64,000 bases of DNA, taken from assembly GCF_003493605.1 (NCBI RefSeq), contig NZ_QQKA01000009.1, forward strand, positions 1-64,000. Direction: 5' to 3'. Position numbers and translations under genes: made by a program. How positions within the stretch are numbered: the stretch's first letter is position 1; each line of letters starts with the position of its first letter. Below are positions 8,882 to 20,785 of this stretch, piece by piece. The notes under the pieces were generated by a model, which made no database searches, was not told where the DNA came from, and saw nothing but the letters and a program-made list of their open reading frames with translations. The DNA comes from Haemophilus haemolyticus. Its GTDB lineage: Bacteria; Pseudomonadota; Gammaproteobacteria; Enterobacterales; Pasteurellaceae.

Positions 8882-10408
8882 GTGAACGCATTCAAAAAAA
8901 GCCTCATTGTGGCAGCGTCTTTCGCGAGTTTAAGCTTATTTAACTCAGCGGTAGCTGATATGGTTTATAAGCCATTAGAACAACCTGTTGAACCAGTAAA
9001 ACCAGATTTGAAAATTGAATCTGTAAATGAAAAATTTGCAGAAAAATATCCAAATCAATATAACAGCTGGCGTTCAACTGCAAACGGCAACGGCGAAAAA
9101 ATTATTTATGCCGATGAAGAAAATCCACGCTTAATCGTTCTTTGGGGCGGTTATGCATTTGCAAAAGAATACAACGCACCACGCGGCCACGTTTATGCAG
9201 TCACTGATGTTCGTAACATTCTACGAACTGGTGCACCAAAAACTGCAAATGATGGTCCACAACCAATGGCATGTTGGACATGTAAAGGCCCAGATGTTCC
9301 TCGTTTAATCGCGGAATGGGGCGAAAAAGATTATTTCAATGCGAAATGGGCAAAAGGTGGTCCAGAAATCGTGAACTCAATCGGTTGTGCTGACTGTCAC
9401 GATACGATCTCTAAAGATTTTGCTGAAGGCAAACCTGCATTACGTATTGCTCGTCCACATGTGTTACGTGCATTAGATCACTTAAATAATGCCGTTCAAG
9501 CTAAAGCAAAAGCTGAGGGTAAAACCACACCTAACTTAAGTTTTAATACGGCAGAACGTACCGAAAAACGTGCAGAAATTTGTGCAAACTGCCATGTAGA
9601 ATACTACTTCGCAGGCGACATTAAACAAGTGACTTTCCCTTGGGATAATGGTCAAACTGTAGATGATATTGAAAAATATTATGATGATATTGGTTTCTCT
9701 GATTGGACTCACAGTCTTTCTAAAGCACCAATGTTAAAAGCTCAACACCCTGACTTTGAAATTTGGTCTTTAGGTATGCATGGTAAAAATGGGGTAACTT
9801 GTGTGGACTGTCACATGCCGAAAGTACAAGGTAAAGACGGTAAAGTTTATACTGATCACCAAATCCAAAATCCATTTGATGCATTTGACCGCACTTGTGC
9901 AAACTGTCACGATCAAAGCAAAGAAAAATTACGCGATATCGTCACTTCACGTAAAAAAGAAGTGAAAGATGTAATGGGTCGTTTAGAAGAGCAAGTTGTT
10001 AAAGCTCACTTTGAAGCGAAAGCTGCTTGGGATGCAGGTGCAACTAAAGAAGAAATGGAAGCGGCATTAATGGATATTCGTCATGCTCAATGGCGTTGGG
10101 ATTATGCTGCAGCAAGCCACGGTGGCCATATGCACGCACCTGAAGTAATGCTTCGTGTATTAGGCTCTGGCTTAGATAAAGCAGCGGATGCTCGTACTAA
10201 ACTTGCAGCAATCTTAACTAAACACGGTGTGAAAACTCCAGTTCAAATCCCAGATATTTCAACAGCTGATAAAGCGTGGAAAGTAATGGGTATTGATATT
10301 GAAAAAGAACGCAAAGCTAAAGAAGAATTCTTAAAAACTGTGGTACCACAATGGGAACAACAAGCTAAAGAAAAAGGCTTATTAGTTGATCCACCAGCAC
10401 AAAAATAA
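8882..10408 (+). CDS. nrfA: ammonia-forming cytochrome c552 nitrite reductase NrfA
   Basis: The periplasmic enzyme that reduces nitrite to ammonium with six electrons. From this start (508 aa) there is a Sec signal peptide ending about SAVA-DM. The special haem motif CWTCK (131-135, Lys ligand of the catalytic haem) is followed by four CxxCH motifs at 169, 234, 307 and 339, the full pentahaem set. I chose the GTG at 8882 because TGGAG (8869-8873) lies eight bases before it; a GTG at 8873 in the same frame would overlap that ribosome site. It heads nrfABCD. The haem lyase genes nrfEFG needed for CWTCK attachment are not nearby. Confidence 0.96.
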   Translation: MNAFKKSLIVAASFASLSLFNSAVADMVYKPLEQPVEPVKPDLKIESVNEKFAEKYPNQYNSWRSTANGNGEKIIYADEENPRLIVLWGGYAFAKEYNAPRGHVYAVTDVRNILRTGAPKTANDGPQPMACWTCKGPDVPRLIAEWGEKDYFNAKWAKGGPEIVNSIGCADCHDTISKDFAEGKPALRIARPHVLRALDHLNNAVQAKAKAEGKTTPNLSFNTAERTEKRAEICANCHVEYYFAGDIKQVTFPWDNGQTVDDIEKYYDDIGFSDWTHSLSKAPMLKAQHPDFEIWSLGMHGKNGVTCVDCHMPKVQGKDGKVYTDHQIQNPFDAFDRTCANCHDQSKEKLRDIVTSRKKEVKDVMGRLEEQVVKAHFEAKAAWDAGATKEEMEAALMDIRHAQWRWDYAAASHGGHMHAPEVMLRVLGSGLDKAADARTKLAAILTKHGVKTPVQIPDISTADKAWKVMGIDIEKERKAKEEFLKTVVPQWEQQAKEKGLLVDPPAQK

Positions 10409-10412
10409 ATGA

Positions 10413-10459
10413 AAAATCCACCGCACTTTTAAGTGCAAATTGGAAAGTGCGGTGATTTT
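10413..10459 (+). repeat. inverted pair of uptake signal sequences between nrfA and nrfB
   Basis: ACCGCACTT (10420-10428) and AAGTGCGGT (10445-10453) form a long stem with flanking matches. It follows the nrfA stop by a few bases and could attenuate transcription into nrfBCD. Paired cores of this sort serve as terminators at several places in the window. Confidence 0.7.
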
Positions 10460-10484
10460 CAAGGTCAAATTTGAGGTAACCCAA

Positions 10485-11135
10485 ATGAATTTAACTTCTT
10501 TAATCAACAAATCTGCAAAAGCGTTAGCGTTAAGTGCGGCATTTGTAGCAGCGCCATTTTTGGCTCATGCTGATGATGCACAAAAACCTGCGGATCATTT
10601 TACTTATGAACCGCAATTAGATAACCAACGCGATCCTAATCAATATTGTGCTAAATGCCATAAATTCGACAAAGTAGATAAAAACCAAACTGCAGATCAG
10701 TCTGGTGGCGAACTCCACTTTGGTAAATTCCATGGTGCACACTTAGATAAGAAAAATCCAAATAACGGTAAAGCAATTACTTGTGTAAGCTGTCACGGTA
10801 ACGTTTCTGAAAACCACCGTCGTGGTGCTAAAGATGTTATGCGTTTTGAAGGGGATATTTTCGGTAATAAAAAACCGATGTATTCAGTTCAAGAACAAAA
10901 CCAAGTTTGTTTTGCTTGTCACCAACCTGACAAACTTCGTGAAAAACTATGGGCTCATGATGTACACGCAATGAAATTGCCTTGTGCAAGTTGCCATACT
11001 CTTCACCCTAAAGAAGACGCAATGAAAGGTATTCAACCAAAACAACGCGTTAAACTTTGCGTAGATTGCCATAGTGAACAACAAAAACGTAAAGCTGAAC
11101 AAGATAAACTAACCGAACAAAAGGATAAACAATGA
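10485..11135 (+). CDS. nrfB: pentahaem cytochrome NrfB, electron donor to NrfA
   Basis: A periplasmic c-type cytochrome of 216 residues that passes electrons from NrfCD to NrfA. It has a Sec signal (ALALSAAFVAAPFLAHA, cut near residue 29) and five CxxCH haem sites at about 55 (CAKCH), 100 (CVSCH), 142 (CFACH), 167 (CASCH) and 192 (CVDCH). The ATG at 10485 is preferred over one 45 bases upstream because GAGG lies nine bases before it and it begins the signal peptide cleanly. The C-terminus is a charged Lys/Gln/Glu tail. The gene overlaps nrfC by four bases. Confidence 0.94.
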   Translation: MNLTSLINKSAKALALSAAFVAAPFLAHADDAQKPADHFTYEPQLDNQRDPNQYCAKCHKFDKVDKNQTADQSGGELHFGKFHGAHLDKKNPNNGKAITCVSCHGNVSENHRRGAKDVMRFEGDIFGNKKPMYSVQEQNQVCFACHQPDKLREKLWAHDVHAMKLPCASCHTLHPKEDAMKGIQPKQRVKLCVDCHSEQQKRKAEQDKLTEQKDKQ

Positions 11136-11809
11136 CAGCCTGCTCACGCCGAAACTTTGTTTCCGGCATGGGGGCAGTAATCCTTATGACGGGGACATCT
11201 TTAACTTCTTTTGCGAAAGAAGACAAGGCGGATAAACCTAAACGTTACGCAATGATACACGATGAAAATTCGTGTATCGGCTGTACAGCCTGTATGAATG
11301 CATGCCGTGATGTAAACCAAGTGCCAGAAGGCGTTTCTCGCTTAGAGATTCTACGCAGTGAACCTTACGGTGAATTTCCAAATCAGGAATATGAGTTCTT
11401 CCGTCAATCTTGCCAACATTGTACAAATGCACCTTGCGTAGCAGTTTGTCCAACTGGTGCATCTTTTATTGATAAAGAGACTGGCATTGTAGATGTACAT
11501 AAAGATTTATGTGTAGGCTGCCAATACTGTATAGCAGTTTGCCCATATCGTGTACGTTTTATTCATCCAGTACATCGTACCGCAGATAAATGTAACTTCT
11601 GCCGCGATACAAATTTAGCCAATGGTAAACAACCGGCTTGTGTGGAAGCGTGTCCAACCAAAGCATTAACCTTTGGCGATATGAATGATCCAATGAGTGC
11701 AGTTTCACGTAAAGTGAAAGAAAAACCGGTTTATCGCACAAAAGTGGAATTAGGTACACAACCAAACTTGTACCACATTCCATTCCAACATGGGGAGCCT
11801 AGAAGATGA
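11132..11809 (+). CDS. nrfC: 4Fe-4S ferredoxin-type protein NrfC
   Basis: A 225-residue iron-sulfur subunit that carries electrons from NrfD to NrfB on the periplasmic face. The N-terminus has a Tat signal (CSRRNFVSGMGAV). Four cysteine clusters follow: CIGCTACMNAC (about 48-58), CQHC..PCVAVCP, CVGCQYCIAVCP, and CNFC..ACVEACP, each of the 4Fe-4S pattern seen in the DmsB/PsrB family. It is coupled by ATGA-type overlaps to nrfB before and nrfD after. Confidence 0.95.
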   Translation: MTACSRRNFVSGMGAVILMTGTSLTSFAKEDKADKPKRYAMIHDENSCIGCTACMNACRDVNQVPEGVSRLEILRSEPYGEFPNQEYEFFRQSCQHCTNAPCVAVCPTGASFIDKETGIVDVHKDLCVGCQYCIAVCPYRVRFIHPVHRTADKCNFCRDTNLANGKQPACVEACPTKALTFGDMNDPMSAVSRKVKEKPVYRTKVELGTQPNLYHIPFQHGEPRR

Positions 11810-12771
11810 CATTAGATTATCCAGTTCCATTTCATACGCCTAATCTAGTGTGGGATTCTACCATTGCGATCTACTTGTTCTTATTGGGGATCTCATCTGG
11901 TGCGGTACAGTTAGCAATTGCGTATAAACGCAGCAATAAAATAGAAAATCTAAGCCAAAACTGGATTATTCGATCTGGGGTAATTTTAGGGTCAGTACCA
12001 ACATTAATTGGTTTAACGCTATTAATTTTCCACTTGGCTCGACCTTGGACATTCTGGAAATTGATGTTTAACTATCAATTTAATTCCGTAATGTCGATGG
12101 GGGTCATGCTCTTCCAAATCTATATGTTGTTTTTAGTAGTTTGGGGAGTGGTGATTTTCAAAAAAGAAATCGAAGCATTAATTAATCGCTTTATGCCAAA
12201 ACTGCAATTTGTGATGAAACTCATCGGTATTGCAGAACGTATTGCAAGTCCAGTCGAAGTTGTTCTTTTCGTATTGGCTGCAGTGCTTGGTGCATACACA
12301 GGGTTCTTACTTTCTGCATTAATTAGCTATCCAATGTTGAATAACCCAGTATTACCGGCATTATTCTTAGCTTCTGGTACATCATCAGGTATTGCCGCAA
12401 CCTTCTTAATTATCTTGATTGCGGGAAAATTAAAAGGTGATTCTCACGAATCGCACTTCATCCATAAATTTGAAGTACCAATTATGGTGACAGAGCTTGG
12501 TTTGCTTGTGTGTTTCTTCGTTGGCTTACATTTTGGTGGCGGCCAAAAAACAGTTGCGTTACATAATGCATTATCTGGTTTCTGGGGTGCGGTATTCTGG
12601 ATTGGGGTATTCTTTATTGGTATCTTGATCCCATTAATCGCCAATATGTTTGTTAATGACCGTTTAAAATACAACCGTAACTTTATTATCTTGGTGTCAA
12701 TTTTTGACTTAATTGGGGTATTCTGTTTACGTTTCTTTGTTTTATATGCGGGACAATTAACAGTAGCATAA
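11806..12771 (+). CDS. nrfD: NrfD, polytopic quinol-oxidising membrane subunit
   Basis: A 321-residue integral membrane protein of the NrfD/PsrC family with about eight hydrophobic segments. The first helix region WDSTIAIYLFLLGISSGAVQL is typical. It takes electrons from menaquinol and hands them to NrfC. Start overlaps the nrfC stop by four bases. A strong hairpin terminator follows, closing the nrfABCD operon; nrfE, nrfF and nrfG are not present downstream. Confidence 0.94.
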   Translation: MTLDYPVPFHTPNLVWDSTIAIYLFLLGISSGAVQLAIAYKRSNKIENLSQNWIIRSGVILGSVPTLIGLTLLIFHLARPWTFWKLMFNYQFNSVMSMGVMLFQIYMLFLVVWGVVIFKKEIEALINRFMPKLQFVMKLIGIAERIASPVEVVLFVLAAVLGAYTGFLLSALISYPMLNNPVLPALFLASGTSSGIAATFLIILIAGKLKGDSHESHFIHKFEVPIMVTELGLLVCFFVGLHFGGGQKTVALHNALSGFWGAVFWIGVFFIGILIPLIANMFVNDRLKYNRNFIILVSIFDLIGVFCLRFFVLYAGQLTVA

Positions 12772-12791
12772 ATCAGAATTATGTGTATAAG

Positions 12792-12819
12792 AAAGGCGTA
12801 TTAATAAATACGCCTTTTT
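12792..12819 (+). terminator. rho-independent terminator of nrfABCD
   Basis: A stem AAAGGCGTA / TACGCCTTT with an AT-rich loop is followed by TTC TTG. The reverse strand also has an A/T-rich flank, so it may serve the convergent yggT-corA transcript too. Confidence 0.8.
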
Positions 12820-12844
12820 CTTGTTTAAAATAACCTATTGGTCT

Positions 12845-13399
12845 CTAACCAGCAATCATCCAAAGTCCACCTAACATATCAAGCATTAGGTTATTTAAGA
12901 ACAATAAGATAAATACAACGACCATAGGGGAAAAATCAATCATGCCTAATGTTGGTAAGAATCGACGGATAGGTTTTAAAAGAGGTTCTGAGAGTTGATA
13001 AAACGCATAAATCACAGGACTATTTCCACGATTAAACCAACTTAAAACAACCCCAATAAAAAGCACATAAAAAATTGCTAAACCAATGCTTTTCAATATA
13101 GTTAACACACCCAATACTAAGAGTACATTTACTGATAAACCAAAATAAATAATACCTTTCAACATACCGATAATAAATACGAACAGTAAAGCAGAAGTAT
13201 CGATATTTTTCACTGTAGGCGCAATTTTACGCAGAGGTTTTAATACTGGATCAGTCATTTTGACTGCAAATGTTGAAACAGGGTTGTAATAATCTACTCG
13301 AGCAAACTGTAACCAAGCCCGTAAGATTAAGACAAGTGCATAAAGATTAATAATTGATCCAATAAATAATGCGGTTTGGGATAATTCCATCATAACCAT
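12845..13399 (-). CDS. yggT: YggT family membrane protein
   Basis: A 184-residue membrane protein built of two similar halves, each with two membrane segments and the pattern [16 protein letters not shown] / [31 protein letters not shown]. This duplicated layout defines the YggT family (CCB3-like). The function is not settled; relatives are linked to osmotic tolerance and envelope assembly. The start overlaps the end of corA by ten bases, so it is cotranscribed with corA. Confidence 0.88.
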   Translation of the reverse strand: MVMMELSQTALFIGSIINLYALVLILRAWLQFARVDYYNPVSTFAVKMTDPVLKPLRKIAPTVKNIDTSALLFVFIIGMLKGIIYFGLSVNVLLVLGVLTILKSIGLAIFYVLFIGVVLSWFNRGNSPVIYAFYQLSEPLLKPIRRFLPTLGMIDFSPMVVVFILLFLNNLMLDMLGGLWMIAG

Positions 13400-14337
13400 C
13401 CTTTTCTTTTAAAATAAATATATGGCGTCAATGCTGCTGCGATCATTAACCCAATTGCCATTGGATAACCATATTTAAAATGTAATTCAGGCATAAAATC
13501 AAAGTTCATACCATAAGTGGATGCAACTAATGTTGCCGGAAGGAACATCACAGAAACAACTGAGAAGAATTTCATAATTTTGTTCTGTTCAATATTGATG
13601 TAACCCATTGCAGCTTGCATTAAAAAGTTTACTTTTTGGAATAAAGATTCATTATGCGGTTGCAAAGATTCAATATCTCGTAAGATTTCTCGTGCTTGTT
13701 CTAACTGGTTTGCTGGTAAGCGCGTTTTGCGAACTAAGAAACCTAATGCACGTTGAGTATCCATCAAGCACAAACGAACTTTTGAGCTGGTGTCTTCTTG
13801 TTCCGTGAGCGTATTTAATGCTTCATCAAAGGCTTCATCTTGTTTTCCGTTTAAAATAACGCGACTCAACTCTTCCAAATCTGCATAAACGTTTTCAATC
13901 ACGTCCGCTAATTGCTCAATTTTCGTTTCAAATAAATCCAGTAAAACTTCATAGGAATTACATTCTAACAAACGCTGGCTACGTGAACGCATACGGTATA
14001 AACGAAATGCTGGTAGCTCGCGATCACGCAACGTAAATAAACGGCCATCACGAATAGTAAAAGCAACGCTCGCTAAATCAGCATAATTGTCTTCATCTTC
14101 GCAATAAAAAAATGAGTGAAGGTGTAAACCGTCTTCATCTTCAAAGAAACGGGCGGAAGCTTCGATATCCTCCAATTCTAGAAAAGATGCTAAGCTTTGG
14201 CCTAAGCCTTCTTGTAGCATTTCACGTTCTTCGCCTGTTGGCTCAAGTAAATCAAGCCAAATGGCAGTATTGAGATCAGTTTGGTCTTCGTCAATGCGAA
14301 CCAAGCGGGAATCATTGATAGCAAACGCGTTGATCAT
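13390..14337 (-). CDS. corA: magnesium/cobalt transporter CorA
   Basis: A 315-residue CorA-family channel for Mg2+ (also Co2+ and Ni2+). The large N-terminal cytoplasmic domain is acidic and helical. Two membrane segments sit at the C-terminus, with the signature YGMNF (GMN at about 276-278) between them, then a basic end (YFKRKGWL). Length matches E. coli CorA (316). It is the first gene of a corA-yggT pair. Confidence 0.95.
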   Translation of the reverse strand: MINAFAINDSRLVRIDEDQTDLNTAIWLDLLEPTGEEREMLQEGLGQSLASFLELEDIEASARFFEDEDGLHLHSFFYCEDEDNYADLASVAFTIRDGRLFTLRDRELPAFRLYRMRSRSQRLLECNSYEVLLDLFETKIEQLADVIENVYADLEELSRVILNGKQDEAFDEALNTLTEQEDTSSKVRLCLMDTQRALGFLVRKTRLPANQLEQAREILRDIESLQPHNESLFQKVNFLMQAAMGYINIEQNKIMKFFSVVSVMFLPATLVASTYGMNFDFMPELHFKYGYPMAIGLMIAAALTPYIYFKRKGWL

Positions 14338-14402
14338 TTCATACTCCTTATAGGATTATGAACAGCTAACAGTGAACAAATTAAAGAAGAAACGAAAGTG
14401 CG

Positions 14403-16086
<1,684 letters not shown>

Positions 16087-16142
16087 AAAAATCCTGTAAA
16101 TTGTGGCGACTGAAAAGATTTTAACCGATGTGAGTTGAAAAA

Positions 16143-16781
16143 GTGCAAATAATTAAAGAAAAACTAATCAAATCAACCATGCTTGCAACGATTATTGTGC
16201 TAAGCCTAACTGCACTTGGCGTTATCTTATTTGGTGTGAAGCAATTTAAGCTGAGTTCACAATTTGCGAGCGTAAATCAAGTGGCGAACATCTCACATAT
16301 TTTGGTTCGTCAACAAGCCAATTTATTTTCAGTTTTACTTACAAATAATGCCAAAACAGAGCAATTAACGGATAATCTTGATCAAATAGTCAAAGAAGAC
16401 TTTATTTTAGATGCGAGCTTATATGATGGCGAAGGAAAATTATTGGCTCAAAGTCGCGAAACTCGCAATTCACCCGATGAAAATAACCAACAAATTGTAG
16501 AGCCACTTTACGCCCAAAGCGGCATTAAAGGATTTTTACGCGTCACCATTGATGCTCAATATACGCAATCTAACCAATCAAAAATTAATCAAATTTTTCA
16601 CCAATTATATGGTGATCTCATTATTATCTTTTTGCTTGGCGCGGTGATGGCAAGCTCTATTCATTATTTTTTAAGTCACTATCGACGGACTTACCGCAAA
16701 TCCAAAGAGAAAAAAAGTGCGGTAAATTTGAAAATAAAATCAAGTAGCACGCGTTTTCACCAGCGTCGCCGTAGAATTTGA
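16143..16781 (+). CDS. YtjB/Smp-like single-pass membrane protein
   Basis: A 212-residue protein with one membrane segment near the N-terminus (about 14-32), a periplasmic domain, and a second segment near 160-178 followed by a very basic tail (RRTYRKSKEKKSAVN, RFHQRRRRI). Layout and its place divergent from serB match E. coli YtjB (Smp). No activity is known. The start is a GTG embedded next to an uptake-like sequence. An uptake signal core lies in the coding region near the 3' end and encodes part of the tail (KKSAVN). Confidence 0.7.
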   Translation: MQIIKEKLIKSTMLATIIVLSLTALGVILFGVKQFKLSSQFASVNQVANISHILVRQQANLFSVLLTNNAKTEQLTDNLDQIVKEDFILDASLYDGEGKLLAQSRETRNSPDENNQQIVEPLYAQSGIKGFLRVTIDAQYTQSNQSKINQIFHQLYGDLIIIFLLGAVMASSIHYFLSHYRRTYRKSKEKKSAVNLKIKSSSTRFHQRRRRI

Positions 16782-16892
16782 TTATTGTCACAAACTATTA
16801 AATTGAGTGCGGATTTTTGCTAAATTTCCTTCAGAAATAAGGTAGAATGCGCAAGATTATTTTTTCAAAGCGAATTATAACAGGAGAACAAA

Positions 16893-18890
16893 ATGGCAAC
16901 TCGTAGACAATTAGCCAATGCAATTCGTTTCTTATCAATGGATGCAGTACAAAAAGCAAAATCAGGCCACCCAGGTGCACCAATGGGAATGGCGGATATC
17001 GCTGAAGTATTATGGCGTGATTTCTTAAAACATAACCCAAACAATCCTAAATGGGCTGATCGCGACCGTTTTGTGCTTTCTAACGGCCACGGTTCCATGT
17101 TGATTTATAGCCTTTTACATTTAACTGGCTATGATCTTTCTATCGAAGATTTAAAACAATTCCGTCAATTACATTCTAAAACCCCAGGCCATCCAGAATA
17201 TGGTTATGCACCAGGTGTTGAAACCACAACGGGTCCGTTAGGCCAAGGTATCACTAATGCAGTAGGTATGGCGATTGCTGAGAAAACCTTAGCAGGTCAA
17301 TTTAACCGTGAAGGTTATGAAATCGTTGATCACCACACTTACGTGTTCTTAGGCGATGGTTGTTTAATGGAAGGGATTTCTCACGAGGCTTGCTCTTTAG
17401 CAGGAACATTAGGCCTAGGTAAATTAATCGCATTCTACGATGACAACAACATTTCCATTGATGGTCATGTTGATGGTTGGTTCAGCGATGATACCGCAGC
17501 TCGTTTTGAAGCTTATGGCTGGCAAGTGATTCGTAATGTAGATGGTCACGATGCAGAACAAATTCGTGCTGCAACCATTCTTGCTCAAGCAGAAAAAGAA
17601 AAACCAACGTTAATTATTTGTAAAACCATTATCGGTTTCGGTTCACCAAATAAATCAGCGTCACATGATTGTCACGGTGCACCATTAGGTGATGAAGAAA
17701 TCGCTTTAACCCGCAAAGCACTTGGTTGGGAATATGCGCCATTTGAAATTCCAGCTGAATACTATGCTGAATGGTCTGCGAAAGAAAAAGGTGCTGCAGC
17801 AGAAAAATCTTGGGAAGAAAAATTTGCCGCTTATGCTAAAGCATATCCAGAACTTGCTGCAGAATTTACACGTCGTGTAAACGGTGAATTACCAGCAAAT
17901 TGGGCAGCAGAATCTAAATCGTTTATTGAAAAATTACAAGCAAACCCAGCAAGCATTGCAAGCCGTAAAGCATCACAAAATGCAATCGAAGCATATGCTC
18001 ATGTGTTACCTGAATTCTTAGGTGGCTCAGCAGACTTAGCAAGCTCTAACTTAACATTATGGAGTGGTTCTAAACCGCTCCGTGCGCATGAAAATGTAGG
18101 TGGTAACTACATCAACTACGGTGTGCGTGAATTTGGTATGTCTGCCATTATGAACGGTATTGCATTACATGGCGGTTTCATTCCTTACGGCGCAACCTTC
18201 TTAATGTTCTACGAATATGCTCACAACGCAGTACGTATGGCGGCATTAATGAAACAACGTTCACTCTTTGTTTATACACACGACTCGATCGGTTTAGGTG
18301 AAGATGGTCCAACTCATCAACCTGTGGAACAAACGGCTTCGCTACGCTTAATTCCAAACCTTGAAACATGGCGTCCATGTGACCAAGTGGAATCAGCTAT
18401 CGCATGGCAACAAGCGGTTGAACGTCAAGATGGCCCAAGTGCGTTGATCTTTACCCGTCAAAACTTAGCCCAAATGGACCGCACTTCTGCACAATTAGAT
18501 GCGGTTAAACGTGGTGCTTATGTGTTAAAAGACTGTGATGGCACACCTGAGTTAATCTTCATTGCAACAGGTTCTGAAGTTGAATTAGCGGTGAAAGCGG
18601 CTGAAGCATTAAGTGTAGAAGGTAAAAAAGTACGTGTAGTCTCTATGCCAAGCACTAACCGTTTTGATAAACAAGATGCAGCTTACCGTGAAAGCGTATT
18701 ACCTGCAGCTGTAACCAAACGTGTTGCAATTGAAGCGGGTATTTCTGACTTCTGGTATAAATACGTTGGTTTCAACGGCTGTGTAGTAGGTATGAATAGT
18801 TTCGGTGAATCTGCACCAGCGGATCAATTATTCAAACTCTTTGGTTTCACTGTTGAAAACGTGGTAGCGAAAGCTAAAGAAATTCTTTAA
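16893..18890 (+). CDS. tktA: transketolase
   Basis: A 665-residue thiamine diphosphate enzyme of the non-oxidative pentose phosphate pathway that moves two-carbon units between sugar phosphates. The N-terminal [25 protein letters not shown] region, the TPP-binding GDGCLMEG (about 154-161) and the pyrimidine domain ([10 protein letters not shown], then [12 protein letters not shown]) are all intact. CAGGAG lies eight bases before the ATG. A strong terminator follows. Whether it is TktA or TktB type cannot be decided here. Confidence 0.97.
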   Translation: MATRRQLANAIRFLSMDAVQKAKSGHPGAPMGMADIAEVLWRDFLKHNPNNPKWADRDRFVLSNGHGSMLIYSLLHLTGYDLSIEDLKQFRQLHSKTPGHPEYGYAPGVETTTGPLGQGITNAVGMAIAEKTLAGQFNREGYEIVDHHTYVFLGDGCLMEGISHEACSLAGTLGLGKLIAFYDDNNISIDGHVDGWFSDDTAARFEAYGWQVIRNVDGHDAEQIRAATILAQAEKEKPTLIICKTIIGFGSPNKSASHDCHGAPLGDEEIALTRKALGWEYAPFEIPAEYYAEWSAKEKGAAAEKSWEEKFAAYAKAYPELAAEFTRRVNGELPANWAAESKSFIEKLQANPASIASRKASQNAIEAYAHVLPEFLGGSADLASSNLTLWSGSKPLRAHENVGGNYINYGVREFGMSAIMNGIALHGGFIPYGATFLMFYEYAHNAVRMAALMKQRSLFVYTHDSIGLGEDGPTHQPVEQTASLRLIPNLETWRPCDQVESAIAWQQAVERQDGPSALIFTRQNLAQMDRTSAQLDAVKRGAYVLKDCDGTPELIFIATGSEVELAVKAAEALSVEGKKVRVVSMPSTNRFDKQDAAYRESVLPAAVTKRVAIEAGISDFWYKYVGFNGCVVGMNSFGESAPADQLFKLFGFTVENVVAKAKEIL

Positions 18891-18896
18891 AATGGA

Positions 18897-18926
18897 AGCT
18901 CCTTGATAACTCAAGGAGCTTTTTTA
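18897..18926 (+). terminator. rho-independent terminator of tkt
   Basis: A perfect 10-bp stem AGCTCCTTGA / TCAAGGAGCT with loop TAAC is followed directly by TTTTTAT, six bases after the tkt stop codon. Confidence 0.9.
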
Positions 18927-18952
18927 TCACTTTATATTATAAGGATTCTGTA

Positions 18953-19621
18953 ATGAAAAAACTCTATCCAATCTTATTATCTGTCAGCGTTTTAGCTTTA
19001 TCTGGTTGTGCAACCGAGGGGTCTCGTACTGTTGAAGTTCAAAAAGTAACGAGCTATAACACCGCGTATAACGGTGTGAAAGCCCCTATTTCTGTGGGTA
19101 AATTTGATAATCGTTCAAGCTATAACAATGGCGCATTCTCTGACGGCGTGGATCAATTAGGTAATCAAGCCAAAACCATTTTAGTATCTCACTTACAACA
19201 ATCAGGTCGTTTTAGTGTGTTGGATCGCACCAATATGTCAGAATCGGCGACAGAAGCAAAAATCAAAGGTCAAAAACAAAAATTAAAAGGCGCGAATTAT
19301 GTGGTGACTGGCGATGTGACTGAATTTGGTCGTAAAACAGTAGGCGATCAGCAATTATTTGGTATTTTAGGTCGCGGCAAACAACAAGTGGCTTATGCAA
19401 AAGTAACATTGAATGTGGTGAATACTCAAACTTCAGAAGTGGTTTATTCTGTTCAAGGTGCTGGTGAATATAATCTTTCAAACCGTGAAGTGTTAGGTTT
19501 TGGTGGCACCGCAGGTTATGATTCAACTCTTAATGGTAAAGTATTAGATTTAGCCATTCGTGAAGCCGTAAATAACCTTGTTTCTGGTGTTGAATCAGGT
19601 CAATGGAAGCCTTCAAATTAA
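18953..19621 (+). CDS. CsgG/HfaB-family lipoprotein
   Basis: A 222-residue outer-membrane type lipoprotein. The signal ends in lipobox LSGC (Cys about 19). The mature part follows the CsgG pattern: ISVGKFDNRSSY, a stretch around LVSHLQQSGRFSVLDRTNMSE, YVVTGDVTEFGRK and an end with REAVNNLVSGVESGQW. CsgG forms a secretion pore for curli, but no curli genes are here. It heads a three-lipoprotein operon with DUF4810 and DUF799 proteins, an arrangement seen in other Gram-negative genomes. A true pore role is not shown by the sequence. Confidence 0.85.
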   Translation: MKKLYPILLSVSVLALSGCATEGSRTVEVQKVTSYNTAYNGVKAPISVGKFDNRSSYNNGAFSDGVDQLGNQAKTILVSHLQQSGRFSVLDRTNMSESATEAKIKGQKQKLKGANYVVTGDVTEFGRKTVGDQQLFGILGRGKQQVAYAKVTLNVVNTQTSEVVYSVQGAGEYNLSNREVLGFGGTAGYDSTLNGKVLDLAIREAVNNLVSGVESGQWKPSN

Positions 19622-19631
19622 GGATTTTATT

Positions 19632-20042
19632 ATGAATAAACTAAAACTTTTTATTTGTTTATCAGCTGTTGCTGTGGTGACTGCCTGTTCATCAGGCAGT
19701 AAACCAAATACATTGTATACTTGGAATGGAGATACCTATCCAACTTCCGTATACCAATATCTAACTCAAGACGGCGATCCACAAGAACAGCTTCAAAAAT
19801 TAGAAGAAATTGCTCAACTTGATAGCGGTAAAAAAGTACCACCTGGTCTGTATGCACAGATTGGTCTTTTATATGGTCAATTAGGCAACGCTGGTAAAAT
19901 GGCAGAAGCCTATCAAAAAGAAATGACTTTATTTCCTGAATCAACTCAATATATTAACTTCTTGTTAAATAAAGGGAAAAAAGTGGATGCGAGCACAGAA
20001 AGCACTGGAAGTAAAAAAGTGAAAAAAGGAGCGAAAAAATGA
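19632..20042 (+). CDS. DUF4810 family lipoprotein
   Basis: A 136-residue lipoprotein with signal peptide and lipobox VTAC (Cys about 20). The core contains YTWNGDTYPTSVYQYL and a TPR-like helical pair (YAQIGLLYGQLGNAGKMAEAY then KEMTLFPES), and the end is strongly basic (KKVKKGAKK). I chose the ATG at 19632 because AAGGA (19620-19624) precedes it and it starts the signal. It begins 11 bases after the CsgG-like stop and overlaps the next gene by four bases. The family has no known activity. Confidence 0.82.
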   Translation: MNKLKLFICLSAVAVVTACSSGSKPNTLYTWNGDTYPTSVYQYLTQDGDPQEQLQKLEEIAQLDSGKKVPPGLYAQIGLLYGQLGNAGKMAEAYQKEMTLFPESTQYINFLLNKGKKVDASTESTGSKKVKKGAKK

Positions 20043-20716
20043 AAAAACTCTCTCTCTATTTAGTAATGGCTTGTACATTTTTGCTTTCTGCCTGTTCAAC
20101 AATGAAGTCAACGCCTTATGACTATACGAACTATCAAGAAAGTAAACCACGTTCTATCTTGGTATTACTTCCTACGGATACAACGAATGATGTTAAAGGT
20201 TCTCCTGCTGTATTAGCACATACAATTTATCCATTGGCGGAAGAAGGGTATTATGTTTTCCCTCCTGCGCTTGTGTATGAAACTTTTAAACACAATGGTT
20301 TAACACAAGCTCAAGAAATCCATAATGTAAATCCACAAAAATTACATGATATTTTTGGGGCTGATGCAGTTCTTTACATTAATGTAGATGATTACGGTGT
20401 GAATTATCAAGTATTTGATAGTGTTACTAAAGTAAGAGTAAGTGGCAAGCTTGTTGATTTACGTAGTGGTAAAACCTTATGGGAAGGTAAAGGCTACGCA
20501 GACGATGCAGATCGCAATAACAACGGTAATGCCATCGTAATGCTAATTACTGCTGTAGTAAAACAAATTGCGAACAATGTATCCGATAAAGGGTACAAGG
20601 TTGCTGCGTGGGCAACAGGAAATATGCTTAATGGACCTTGCAATGGTTGTTTGCTTTATGGTCCGAGACATCCATTGTATGGACAAGATCCACAATTACA
20701 GCCTCAACAAAAATAA
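20039..20716 (+). CDS. DUF799 family lipoprotein (GNA1162-like)
   Basis: A 225-residue lipoprotein, lipobox LSAC (Cys about 20), then the DUF799 core: RSILVLLPTDTTNDVKGSPAV, YYVFPPALVYETFKHNGLT, and LVDLRSGKTLWEGKGYADD. It resembles the meningococcal surface antigen GNA1162, proposed to help a transport system in the outer membrane. Together with the CsgG-like and DUF4810 lipoproteins upstream (four-base overlap) it probably forms one envelope complex. The end carries a CNGC pair and a proline-rich tail. Confidence 0.85.
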   Translation: MKKLSLYLVMACTFLLSACSTMKSTPYDYTNYQESKPRSILVLLPTDTTNDVKGSPAVLAHTIYPLAEEGYYVFPPALVYETFKHNGLTQAQEIHNVNPQKLHDIFGADAVLYINVDDYGVNYQVFDSVTKVRVSGKLVDLRSGKTLWEGKGYADDADRNNNGNAIVMLITAVVKQIANNVSDKGYKVAAWATGNMLNGPCNGCLLYGPRHPLYGQDPQLQPQQK

Positions 20717-20756
20717 AAAAGTTAGGGGCTAATCTACATCAACCCCTTAAATAATT

Positions 20757-20785
20757 AGCTTCTTGATATTCAAGAAGCTTTTTTA
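20757..20785 (+). terminator. bidirectional terminator between the lipoprotein operon and bioB
   Basis: A 10-bp perfect stem AGCTTCTTGA / TCAAGAAGCT with a three-base loop is followed by TTTTTTATTTT on the plus strand. The bioB stop codon (20770-20772) sits inside the hairpin, so the last codons of bioB form one arm. Confidence 0.85.
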
